Shown here piece by piece: positions 33,560 to 44,339 of a DNA stretch of 64,000 bases. Both the position numbers and the translations under genes were made by a program. Source of the stretch: Bufo bufo (taxonomy: Eukaryota > Chordata > Amphibia > Anura > Bufonidae); assembly GCF_905171765.1 (NCBI RefSeq), contig NC_053390.1, positions 583,322,471-583,386,470 of the forward strand, written 5' to 3'. The notes beneath the pieces are model-generated. The model saw only the letters and a list, made by a program, of their open reading frames with translations, searched no databases and had not been told where the DNA came from. Each line of letters opens with the position of its first letter. Positions within the stretch are counted from its first letter, which is position 1.

Positions 33560-34330
33560 AAGTCTTTGACTGCATTCAGAAAAGAAGACTTCCATGCCCA
33601 GTAATTCTCGGGGCAGTCATCAAACTTGAGAAAGCCTGAATTAACCTTTTCTTTACGGATAAGATATTTAGTGATATCTTGTGTGCTCTGGTGTTTGGGT
33701 TGCTGTAGTAAGGATTCACCATGCCTGTTCCTATATGTCTCTCACGATTCATCTTTAATTGCTCTGGTACTGCTAACCTTATGGGTTTGTTTTCGTACAC
33801 TCAGGGATTCTGCTGGTTCTGATTTAAATTCAGCTGACTCTGGATTGGGGAACTGTTTTGTTGCATTGCTGTTTGAAAGTTATTTGTGCATTCTACTGAG
33901 GAAAGGGGTTTCTCAGGCACATCTGGCCCTTCGTAGATAGACCCACTTCTAGAGTCGCTCAATATCGGCATAAGCTGCGGCCTCTGCTGATGCAGCGGCG
34001 GCTGCACACTGACTCTTAAGAATATGCAACCTTGCTTCCTGTTACGATTTTTCTATTTCTTTGTCTGCTCTTTCCTTCATAATGGCGGCCTCTTTATCAG
34101 CAAATTCTAGCTGAACATGAGCTGCCTCTGCTTTGTCGCGAGCCCTGACTAAAAGAGCACTTGCTGATGAAATCTGACTGGGCCTTAATAATCTAGACTA
34201 GTGTGAGCGTGTATCATCTTGCTGGACACTTGACATGCTCTTGATGTATCCTGGGTAGCTGATCTTCAGCCTTATACTATCTTCCTGATCTTAGACTCAT
34301 TCTGTCTGTGCAGTGACTCCTATCTCCAGG
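33560..34330 (-). pseudogene. BEL/Pao gag-like remnant
   Basis: Minus-strand frames next to the right LTR contain MKERADKEIEKS, an Ala-rich helical run (CAAAAASAEAAAYADIERL) and a Gln/Asn/Pro-rich stretch (LNLNQNQQNP). A coiled-coil, Ala/Glu-rich segment soon after the 5' LTR is usual for BEL/Pao gag proteins. Several stops break it up. The assignment depends mainly on position relative to the LTR and the integrase remnant. Confidence 0.5.
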
Positions 34331-34352
34331 CTTGTTGCGCTACACCTTTTCA

Positions 34353-34777
34353 CTGTTCGCTCTCAAAACACTGACTATGTGTGGTTCTAAACGGAAAGCT
34401 AAACACTTGTTCGAGACTCCAGTAAACAGAAGCCCACTGCTTGTGTTGTCTACCAAAGTAATCAAACTTTATTCCATTTTATTTTTTTGTGAAACTGAAA
34501 TACAATACAATAACAACATATCAGTACACATAGAATAAACTAGTATAGCATAAATAACAGATAACACCACAGAAAGGCACTTACAGGTGATGATGTATCA
34601 AGCCCCTTGGGAGAGAAGCAGACAGGCTGCATCCATAGAGAATAGCAATCCAAAATGGCTAAAGACACTTCCTAAACCAAGTGTTATTTCCTGCCTAAGT
34701 GATTTTCATAATGGCAGTGATAAACTACATAACCTATATAGATAACTATAACTTAATTAGACTATAAAGGCAGCACA
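34353..34777 (-). repeat. Right (5') LTR of BEL/Pao element
   Basis: The 425-bp block starts TGTTCGCTCTCAAAACACTG and ends AGGCAGCACA on the plus strand, just before the AGTAG duplication. Its first 115 bp match the left remnant. On the minus strand this is the upstream LTR. Confidence 0.7.
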
Positions 34778-35039
34778 AGTAGAGAAATAGAATTTTGGAA
34801 AATTGCTAATTTTTCAAAATTTTGGGTAAATTTTGGATTTTTTTTATAAATAAAAATGATTTTTTTTTTACTCAATTTTACCACTGTCATAAAGTACAAT
34901 ATGTGACGAGAAAACAATCTCAGAATGACCTGGATAAGTAAAAGTGTTTTAAAGTTATCACCACATAAAGTGACACATGTCAGATTTGCAAAAAATGGCC
35001 TGGTCTTTAAGGTGAAATATGGCGGTTAACAGGGCCAGG

Positions 35040-35270
35040 CAGTGCAAACAAGATCACACCTGGCCCTATCAATGAAAGTGCAAAGGGCGAGGCAGTTGCA
35101 GAGAGAGCTGAACCTCTAGGTGCAACGGCAACAATCCCATTGCTCCTAGAGGATCATTGACATATATGAAAACATTATTTTTCTCAGCAATGCGGCCACA
35201 TATGAACATGGGGCCTACACAGATGCCTTCAGCTGCCAAGTGCAAATGCAGCAAATCAGCTAGTTTCAGA
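35040..35270. repeat. Dispersed repeat shared with 6238-6385
   Basis: It contains CACCTGGCCCTATCAATGAA, GGCAGTTGCAGAGAGAGC and GATGCCTTCAGCTGCCAAG in the same order as the copy near 6.3 kb, with additional sequence between. It fills the gap between the TTAA-type element and piggyBac-type copy B. Confidence 0.6.
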
Positions 35271-35389
35271 GGTGGTTGATTCATTCCTCCTGGACGCGCC
35301 GTCGCGTCCTCTCGCGATGGCCGAGATTTCCTGTGAACGCGCGCACACAGGCGCGCGTGCTCACAGGAACGGAAGGTAAGAAAGTGGAT

Positions 35390-35552
35390 CTCCAGCCTGC
35401 CAGCGGCGATCGTTCGCTGGCAGGCTGGAGATGTGATTTTTTTAACCCCTAACAGGTATATTAGACGCTGTTTTGATAACAGCGTCTAATATACCTGCTA
35501 CCTGGTCCTCTGGTGGTCCCCTTTGTTTGGATCGACCACCAGAGGACACAGG
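35390..35552 (+). other. Three consecutive hairpins in copy B leader
   Basis: CTCCAGCCTGCCAGCG (35390-35405) pairs with 35415-35430. AGGTATATTAGACGCTGTT (35454-35472) pairs with 35478-35496. TCCTCTGGTGGTC (35506-35518) pairs with 35533-35545. Copy C has three hairpins in the same order at 62446-62599; only the first is similar in sequence. Confidence 0.8.
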
Positions 35553-35639
35553 TAGCTCAGTAATATGTTGCACCAAGCACCACACTACACTACACCCCCC
35601 CCCGTCACTTATTAACCCCTTATTCACCCTTGATCACTC

Positions 35640-37400
35640 CTGATCACCCCATATAGACTCCCTGATCACCCCCCTGTCATTGATTACCCCCCTGTCATTG
35701 ATCACCCCCCTGTAAAGCTCCATTTAGACGTCCGCATGATTTTTACGGATCCACTGATAGATGGATCGGATCCGCAAAACGCACACGGACGTCTGAATGG
35801 AGCCTTACAGGGGCGTGATCAATGACTGTGGTGATCACCCCATCATATAGACTCCCTGATCACCCCCCTGTCATTGATCACACCCCTGTAAAGCTCCATT
35901 CAGACGTCCGCATGATTTTTACGGATCCACTGATAGATGGATCGGATCCGCAAAACGCATACGGACATCTGAATGGAGCCTTACAGGGGCGTGATCAATG
36001 ACTGTGGTGATCACCCCATATAGACTCCCTGATCACCCCCCTGTCATTGATTACCCCCCTGTCATTGATCACACCCCTGTAAAGCTCCATTCAGACGTCC
36101 GCATGATTTTTACGGATCCACTGATAGATGGATCGGATCCGCAAAACGCACACGGACGTCTGAATGGAGCCTTACAGGGGCGTGATCAATGACTGTGGTG
36201 ATCACCCCATATAGACTCCCTGATCACCCCCCTGTCATTGATTACCCCCCTGTCATTGATCACCCCCCTGTAAAGCTCCATTTAGACGTCCGCATGATTT
36301 TTACGGATCCACTGATAGATGGATCGCATCCGCAAAACGCACACGGACGTCTGAATGGAGCCTTACAGGGGCGTGATCAATGACTGTGGTGATCACCCCA
36401 TATAGACTCCCTGATCACCCCCCTGTCATTGATCACACCCCTGTAAAGCTCCATTCAGACGTCCGCATGATTTTTACGGATCCACTGATAGATGGATCGG
36501 ATCCGCAAAACGCATACGGACATCTGAATGGAGCCTTACAGGGGCGTGATCAATGACTGTGGTGATCACCCCATATAGACTCCCTGATCACCCCCCTGTC
36601 ATTGATTACCCCCCTGTCATTGATCACACCCCTGTAAAGCTCCATTCAGACGTCCGCATGATTTTTACGGATCCACTGATAGATGGATCGGATCCGCAAA
36701 ACGCACAAGGACGTCTGAATGGAGCCTTACAGGGGCATGATCAATGACTGTGGTGATCACCCCATATAGACTCCCTGATCACACCCCTGTCATTGATTAC
36801 CCCCCCTGTCATTGATTACCCCCCCTGTCATTGATCACCCCCCCTGTCATTGATCACCCCCCCTGTCATTGATCACCCCCCCTGTCATTGATCACCCCCC
36901 CTGTCATTGATTACCCCCCTGTCATTGATCACACCCCTGTAAAGCTCCATTCAGATGTCCGCATGATTTTTACGGATCCACTGATAGATGGATCGGATCC
37001 GCAAAACGCATACGGACGTCTGAATGGAGCCTTACAGGGGCGTGATCAATGACTGTGGTGATCACCCCATATAGACTCCCTGATCACCCCCCTGTCATTG
37101 ATTACCCCCCCTGTCATTGATCACCCCCCCTGTCATTGATCACCCCCCCTGTCATTGATCACCCCCCCTGTCAGGCTGCATTCAGATGTCCGTATGATTT
37201 TTACGGATCCACGGATACATGGATCGGATCCGCAAAACACATACGGACATCTGAATGGAGCCTTATAGGGGGGTGATCAATGACAGGGGGGTGATCACCC
37301 CATATAGACTCCCTGATCACCCCCCTGTCATTGATCACCCCCCTGTCATTGATCACCCCCCTGTCATTGATCACCCCTCTGTAAGGCTCCATTCAGACAT
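35640..37400. repeat. Tandem array with eight embedded MITE copies
   Basis: Units of about 172-191 bp consist of several CCCCCTGTCATTGATCA repeats plus a ~90-bp palindromic module. The module begins GCTCCATTCAGACGTCCG and ends CGGACGTCTGAATGGAGC, with GCATGATTTTTACGGATCC inside. The module core occurs near 35730, 35904, 36098, 36289, 36460, 36652, 36956 and 37187. The three 64-codon frames of near-identical sequence here are by-products of the array. Confidence 0.9.
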
Positions 37401-37559
37401 TTTTTTGGCCCAAGTTAGTGGAAATTATATATTTTTTTTCTTACAAAGTCTCATATTCCACTAACTTGTGTCAAAAAATTAAATCTCACATGAACTCACC
37501 ATATCCCTCACGGAATCCAAATGCGTAAAAATTTTTAGACATTTATATTCCAGACTTCT

Positions 37560-39530
37560 TCTGTTGGCATTTGACCAAGATATTTATCTCACCCAGCATG
37601 GGTATATGTAAAATGACACCCCAAAACACATTCCCCAACTTCTCCTGAATACGGCGATACCACATGTGTGGCACTTTTTTGCAGCCTAGGTGGGCAAAGG
37701 GGCCCACATTCCAAAGAGCACCTTTCGGATTTCACAGGTCATTTACCTACTTACAACACATTAGGGCCCCTGGAAAATGCCAGGGCAGTATAAATACCCC
37801 ACATGTGACCCCATTTCGGAAAGAAGACACCCCAAGGTATTCCGTGAGGGGCATATTGAGTCCATGAGAGATTGACATTTTTGTCCCAAGTTAGCGGAAA
37901 GGGAGACTTTGTGAGAAAAAAATAAATAAAATCAATTTCCGCTAACTTGTGCCAAAAAAAAAAAATTCTATGAACTCGCCATGCCCCTCATTGAATACCT
38001 TGGGGTGTCTTCTTTCCAAAATGGGGTCACATGTGGGGTATTTATACTGCCCTGGCATTCTAGGGGCCCTAAAGCGTGAGAAGAAGTCTGGGATCCAAAT
38101 GTCTAAAAATGCCCTCATAAAAGGAATGTGGGCCCCTTTGCGCATCTAGGCTGCAAAAAAGTGTCACACATCTGGTATCTCCGTACTCAGGAGAAGTTGG
38201 GGAATGTGTTTTGGGGTGTCATTTTACATATACCCATCCTGGGTGAGAGAAATATCTTGGCAAAAGACAACTTTTCCCTTTTTTTTATACAAAGTTGGCA
38301 TTTGACCAAGATATTTATCTCACCCAGCATGGGTATATGTAAAATGACACCCCAAAACACATTCCCCAACTTCTCCTGAATACGGCGATACCACAAGTGT
38401 GGCACTTTTTTGCAGCCTAGGTGGGCAAAGGGGCCCACATTCCAAAGAGCACCTTTCGGATTTCACAGGTCATTTACCTACTTACAACACATTAGGGCCC
38501 CTGGAAAATGCCAGGGCAGTATAACTACCCCACAAGTGACCCCATTTTGGAAAGAAGACACCCCAAGGTCCTCTGTGAGGGGCATGGCAAGTTCCTAGAA
38601 TTTTTTATTTTTTGTCACAAGTTAGTGGAAAATGATGATTTTTTTTTTTCTTCTTACAAAGTCTCATATTCCACTAACTTGTGACAAAAAATAAAAACTT
38701 CCATGAACTCACTATGCCCATCAGCAAATACCTTGGGGTGTCTTCTTTCCAAAATGGGGTCACTTGTGGGGTAGTTATACTGCCCTGGCATTCTAGGGGC
38801 CCAAATGTGTGGTAAGGAGTTTGAAATCAAATTCTGTAAAAAATGACCAGTGAAATCCGAAAGGTGCTCTTTGGAATATGGGCCCCTTTGCCCACCTAGG
38901 CTGCAAAAAAGTGTCACACATCTGGTATCTCCGTATTCAGGAGAAGTTGGGGAATGTGTTTTGGGGTGTCATTTACATATACCCATGCTGGGTGAGATAA
39001 ATGTCTTGGTCAAATGCCAACTTTGTATAAAAAAATGGGAAAAGTTGTCTTTTGCCAAGATATTTCTCTCACCCAGCATGGGTATATGTAAAATGACACC
39101 CCAAAACACATTCCCCAACTTCTCCTGAATACGGAGATACCAGATGTGTGACACTTTTTTGCAGCCTAGGTGGGCAAAGGGGCCCATATTCCAAAGAGCA
39201 CCTTTCGGATTTCACTGGTCATTTTTTACAGAATTTGATTTCAAACTCCTTACCACACATTTGGGCCCCTAGAATGCCAGGGCAGTATAACTACCGCACA
39301 AGTGACCCCATTTTGGAAAGAAGACACCCCAAGGTATTCGCTGATGGGCATAGTGAGTTTATGGAAGTTTTTATTTTTTGTCAAATGTTAGTGGAATATG
39401 AGACTTTGTAAGAAAAAAATAAAAATAAAATCATCATTTTCCGCTAACTTGTGACAAAAAATAAAAAGTTCTATGAACTCACTATGCCCATCAGCGAATA
39501 CCTTAGGGTGTCTACTTTCAGAAATGGGGT
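37560..39530. repeat. Alternating direct/inverted ~370-bp blocks
   Basis: A block containing ACATTCCCCAACTTCTCCTG, GCAGCCTAGGTGGGCAAAGG and CATTT(C/T)GGAAAGAAGACACC appears forward near 37570-37850, 38300-38590 and 39060-39350, and reversed near 37960-38270 and 38700-39010. The forward copies are spaced about 730-750 bp. Each adjacent pair forms a long palindrome around a short AT-rich hinge. Peptides from this region are repeated shadows. Confidence 0.9.
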
Positions 39531-40035
39531 CATTTGTGGGGTGTTTGTACTGTCTGGGCATTGTAGAACCTCAGGAAACATGACAGGTGCTCAGAAAGTC
39601 AGAGCTGCTTCAAAAAGCGGAAATTCACATTTTTGTACCATAGTTTGTAAACGCTATAACTTTTACCCAAACCATTTTTTTTTTTTACCCAAACATTTTT
39701 TTTTTATCAAAGACATGTAGAACAATAAATTTAGAGCAAAATTTATATATGGATCTCGTTTTTTTTTCAAAATTTTACAACTGAAAGTGAAAAATGTCAT
39801 TTTTTTTGCAAAAAAAATCGTTAAATTTCGATTAATAACAAAAAAAGTAAAAATGTCAGCAGCAATGAAATACCACCAAATGAAAGCTCTATTAGTGAGA
39901 AGAAAAGAAAGTAAAATTCATTTGGGTGGTAAGTTGCATGACCGAGCAATAAACGGTGAAAGTAGTGTAGGTCAGAAGTGTAAAAAGTGGCCTGGTCTTT
40001 CAGGGTGTTTAAGCACTGGGGGCTGAGGTGGTTAA

Positions 40036-40706
40036 AGGAAATTTGCAATATCACTAAAACAAAATTGCACTAAAAATTCTGATAGCCGCCACTTAAAATA
40101 CATATATATTTTGCATCTTACGCCTCTTCAGACATTTTAAATCTGCAGCTTTAAAGTTTTCAAGTTAATATGTACATTGAGTTGTGGAAAATGTGGATTA
40201 TATTTCTATTTCTGCACAGTACCCATTAGAAATAGAAAATCTACATTGCAATCTAAAATAAAAATCCATGAGATTACCATTGCAACAAATCACTTTCACC
40301 CAATGGTGACACATTGAAATAATGTGGCAGTATAACAGTGGTGTATAAGCACAAAATCAGCAGGTGCCAGCTGTTAAGCTTTTGTCTACTGCGCTGATAC
40401 ATCCACATGTATCTGGAGACAGTTCTCGAGAGAAGCCAGAATTAAAGACACAGCAGGGCTGAAGCATTTGACCATTGAGGTGCATTTTTATATTAATAAA
40501 ACTAATTGAAGCACCTGATATAGTCTTTTATTAGATTTTTTTATTTTTATTTTACAGTAGAAGTATCATCGTTATGATGGTTTTAGAAATAACATTTTTA
40601 TGTTGCATAGCTTATCTCAATATATAGTCTATAAAGAATATTTCCGCTATAGTTTTTTGTGATTTTTTTTATAATCACAGCATATTTTCTCTGAAGTCTA
40701 AACCTG
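40036..40706. other. Nothing recognised
   Basis: Ordinary AT-rich sequence to the right of copy B, with no gene or repeat border. Confidence 0.5.
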
Positions 40707-40971
40707 TAAGGGTAGATTCACATCACCGATTTATCAGAAGAACAGGGGGAAAAAAATGGATCCTTTATTTTGAGCATCCATTATACTAATTTTTCATCTA
40801 TTTTAAGCCATTTCCACATATATGATAACAGATCTCAGGCGGAAATGACTAAAAGGGATGCAAAATGAGCAAAATGGATGCTCAAAATAAAGGATCCGTT
40901 GTTTTAGTTTTTGTTTTCTGCTCTTCAGATCAGAAGAATGGAAAGCAAAATGGTGATATGAACCTACCCTT
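40707..40971. mobile_element. 265-bp MITE
   Basis: The ends TAAGGGTAGATTCACATCACC and GGTGATATGAACCTACCCTT are imperfect inverted repeats, flanked by ACCTG on both sides. Inner segments also mirror each other: GGATCCTTTATTTTGAGCAT against ATGCTCAAAATAAAGGATCC. There is no coding sequence. Confidence 0.7.
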
Positions 40972-41642
40972 ACCTGCAGCAGTGCAAAATGACCTTTTCT
41001 CTGCTAAGCGCTGCACTTAAAAGTGCCCAAGAGGTGAAGCTTCACTATGAAGTGCACTCGGCTATCTACATTAAGCTGCTCAACAGGCCCTCCCTCTACT
41101 CTGAGTGACAGGCGTAGCATCCTTCCAGGAGTGCAGTTTATCTGACACTCAAAGCAGAGGCAAGGAAATGCAGAAAGCTTCCCCCTGGGCATTTTTAGGA
41201 GAGACACCTGGTAGAATATAAGTTAATTTTGCACAGCTGTAGATAATGAAGGAATCTTTAAATTTGTGTTTTTTTTACTGCTCTCTCTTGCCCATAAATC
41301 ATGATTTCTGCAGTTTTGCATGCTCTAAACTGCTGACAGATTCCCTTTAAAGTGAGTGAAAAGAATTAGAAGAGTAATTTAAATTACTAGTTCCCAAGGC
41401 AGATATATAGGCATTCGTACATGCAGGAGGTCACATAAAAGACTGTATTGTGACCAGTATGGGAACACCAAACACAAAACCAGTATTGAGAGAGGATATG
41501 GGAGGATGGAAGAATGTGAAAGGGGCCTGTGTATGCTTCTATGAAGTTTGGGTGACTGGGTGACCAATATTAACTCTACATATCCTTTATAATGGATAAT
41601 AATGATAATTCTGTTCAAAATTGCAATAGGAAGAATCAGCTC
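40972..41642. other. Nothing recognised
   Basis: There is no supported gene, RNA or repeat boundary. Confidence 0.5.
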
Positions 41643-42122
41643 TTAAAGGGGTTGTCCCATGAAAAATATTCGACATATTTTAAACTAGCTTCTGGATCTG
41701 ATTACTTTTGTAACAGCATGTAATTAAAAAATGTGTATAGCCACTGAGTTATTCGATAAAATATACCAGTATAGTGTCATCTCCTGTTTGTTATATCTCC
41801 ATCCACCTCAGTAACATCACTGAGGTGGTAGAACATGCTCAATTCTATCCTCCAATTGCCATCAGCTGAATCTACTTTTACAAGCTGTGGTAGTTACAGG
41901 TAGAGAGCTAAAACAGAAAGGACACCCCCTCTGAGAAAGGACGCACCCTTTAAGCTGCCAGCTTAAAATAAATCTATAAAAAGAATTGGAGCAATGTATG
42001 GGAAGCTCTGGATCCATGTGAGATACACATGGATTATATCTTTGTTAGAAAGAGATTACCATGTACAATATGAAGTCTAATTTATTTATTTTTTTACATT
42101 AATCATATGACACCCCCGTAAA
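41643..42122. mobile_element. TTAAAGGGGTTGTCCCAT-type MITE
   Basis: The left end TTAAAGGGGTTGTCCCATGA is a common T2/Kolobok-like MITE terminus of frogs. The right end is probably the degenerate ATCATATGACACCCCCGTAA near 42103-42122. The interior is noncoding. Confidence 0.5.
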
Positions 42123-43480
42123 GCTTCTCCTTTCATTGCATTTTGCCTGTACAAAAAATTCACCCCTCTTGGACTTTCAAAACAAGTATCTACAAAAAAA
42201 ATTATCTACACTTGACTTATATAAGATCTTAAAGCAAGACTACCATAAGGGCAATGAAATCTTGGGAGAAGTTTCACCTATAAAATAAAAGGTCACTACT
42301 TCATACTGAATGTAAAAAATTCTGGTTTTCAGAATACTGTAGTACCTTTTATTTCACATAATTATAAAAGTATACATGCCTAGAAGTATTCTTTTCCCCC
42401 TCCCTTATGGACCAGTTAAATATGATATGGACTTGAGAGGCTGCATAAAGATTACATTTTTCTCATTCACTTCAAAATCAGAGAGTCATTGTGTTTGAGA
42501 AGAATACAATCCTTCTTCAGGTAGCCATCAAATGTGTGCAATAGGGTACAAGATGAAGGTCAATTGACATTTTAGGAAATCCAGAGGTCTTGACCATTTG
42601 CTAATTTGGGACGTTGATACCTGTAATTCTGATGACCATATCTCATAGATGCTTGCTTGAGATTGCTTATTTTTTATTTTTAACATTAGGATACACTACA
42701 AGGTGCAGTAAGAACTGCTTAATAAAGTTAGAACTGTTCTTCATAAGCTTCATTGATTGGATTTACATGGCCAAACAGCAGCCACAATCCTGTGATCATG
42801 ATCTGCAGTGCCAGGCATGAGTTCATAATTCTGATTTTCACGTTTTTACTTGGCCAATGTTTTGAATTACCTAGAAATCTTTATGCTAGTTTCATGAACT
42901 TGCCCTGTCGAGCCAAAAGCTGGGCAATCTATTTAAGCCACCTGATAAATCACATCAGTGGCAAATATTAGAATAAACATATTCCCTGCGGTGCTTTCCT
43001 GCTCTATGTTCTGTCCTGGATTGTGTTTGACCCACTCTTTGCCTAGCCCTTCTATTACCTTGCTGAGAGTTAGACCTCTGATAGAACTATGGCTAGTGGT
43101 ATTGTAGCTTGTAATCTATGGCTACAACAGACTACCCTTTGGCATTTCCTTTGGATACCTACTGTAGCTGAGGGTGGGTATTTCCCTGCTGCCAACTCTA
43201 TATTTGTTGGGGAAAGGGTGAAGAGACCAGATAGTCACAGCTATTACAAACAGTGAAAGATAATTATTTATTTCCAATTATATTGAAAAATTTGGGACAC
43301 TCCCTTTCCAGTTTGAATGTCATGTCATGTGCATTATATCAGGCCTATAATACTGTATAATGGACCATGATATAATGATTTGTCAAGCTTGGTGTAAAAA
43401 AATCTCTAAACTTAACACTATTTTCCAATGGCAATGGGGTAAGTTGAAAATTGACCCCAATATTAGGGATATGCAGAACC
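42123..43480. other. Nothing recognised
   Basis: No conserved frames or repeats with clear borders are present. Confidence 0.5.
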
Positions 43481-43785
43481 CAAGAACCCCAGTGGTCCTT
43501 CAAATTACAATATTAATAGGTTCCAAGACGACCATTGTATGTTGAAACCGTTGTAGCTTGAGTAATCGGTTCAAAAGCCCCAAAATGTCATCCAAGATAA
43601 GGGAAAATGAAGATTTAAGAAAATAAGCAGATAACTAAGACAGATAAAATAAAGTCCTTACATATAACAGTCAGGAATAGCTGCTAACTATCAACTAATA
43701 CAGATATTTTACCAGAGAAGTAGTCTTGATTGGTTGGATCTGAGGCATTGCATGTTGAGTCTACTTTCAACTTACGATGGGTCAG

Positions 43786-43862
43786 AAAATAATAATAATA
43801 ATAATAATAGTAATAAAATGTATTTATATAACGCCACCATATTCCGCAGCGCTTTAGAAATT
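43786..43862. repeat. (AAT)n microsatellite with dispersed-repeat head
   Basis: About eight AAT units are followed by TATTTATATAACGCCACCATA and CGCAGCGCTTTAG, a widespread frog dispersed repeat. Its continuation after the Harbinger element probably starts at 47216 (GGGCCCTGCTCGCAAGAGCT). Confidence 0.6.
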
Positions 43863-44339
43863 CATAGAGTTCATGTACAAAACAAAAGTAACTGGCTAAG
43901 AGTACTTTCACACTTGCGGCAGAGAGATCCGGCAAGCTGTTCCGTTGCCGGAACTGCCTGCCGAATCCATCAAACCACATGTAACCGTACATGTTTTCAC
44001 CCACCAGATCCGCTATTCCGTCTCCGGAACGAAATAACGGATCCGGTAAACCGTATGTAAACAGAGATCGTTTTTGCTGGATCTGCCTGCCAGATGCGTT
44101 AAAATAGCGGATCCGTCTCATCCGTTATAATCCGTTTTTAAACGGAATGACGGATCCGGTATTTAAATTTTCAAAGATCAAAAAGAAACAATTTAGTATG
44201 CTAATTTTACAGTGGCTATAAAAGACAACCAGAGGTCACTTACCCCTCAGATGCCGGACCACATTATTTTTTATCCCTCTGAAGATTGCAAAGATGATGC
44301 CGGACCACATTATTTTGGGATTTCAGGCTCTAATCCTTG

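Larger units (their letters stand above)
23340..34777 (-). mobile_element. Defective BEL/Pao LTR retrotransposon
   Basis: Plus-strand ends are TGTTCCGCTCTC and GGCAGCACA, flanked by AGTAG at 23335-23339 and 34778-34782. About 115 bp at the left (23340-23455) matches the start of the right LTR (34353-34777). Element sequence excluding the nested hAT is about 3.2 kb, so protease, reverse transcriptase and most of gag are gone. What remains is an integrase C-terminus on the left and a gag-like region on the right, both on the minus strand. Confidence 0.75.
17825..35029 (+). mobile_element. TTAA-type element split by nested insertions
   Basis: The left end is TTAACCCCTTAAGGACC; the right end, GGCCTGGTCTTTAAGG then GGCGGTTAA, is its degenerate inverse, with TTAA at both borders. 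The sequence can be followed across each nested insertion: MITE 18629-19127, Penelope-like 20860-21706, Tc1 21744-23303, BEL/Pao 23340-34777. Own sequence totals about 3 kb. It contains subrepeats but no recognisable transposase, so it is a non-autonomous TTAA-specific element, probably piggyBac-like. Strand is nominal. Confidence 0.65.
35283..40035 (+). mobile_element. piggyBac-type TTAA element (copy B), non-autonomous
   Basis: The left part matches copy C from ATTCCTCCTGGACGCGCCG onward; the right part ends GGTGGTTAA at 40035 like copy A. No transposase frame is present. The body consists of a three-hairpin leader, a tandem array with an embedded MITE (35640-37400) and alternating inverted blocks (37560-39530). 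Orientation is the same as copies A and C. The exact 5' terminus is not visible. Confidence 0.65.

Noticed and set aside
35998..36747. Three near-identical 64-codon frames, possibly a repeat gene family
   Set aside because: They are phases of the GATCACCCC/MITE tandem array, not genes.
38128..39187. Repeated 70-90 codon frames with near-identical peptides
   Set aside because: They derive from the alternating inverted blocks of the piggyBac-type element and show no protein family.
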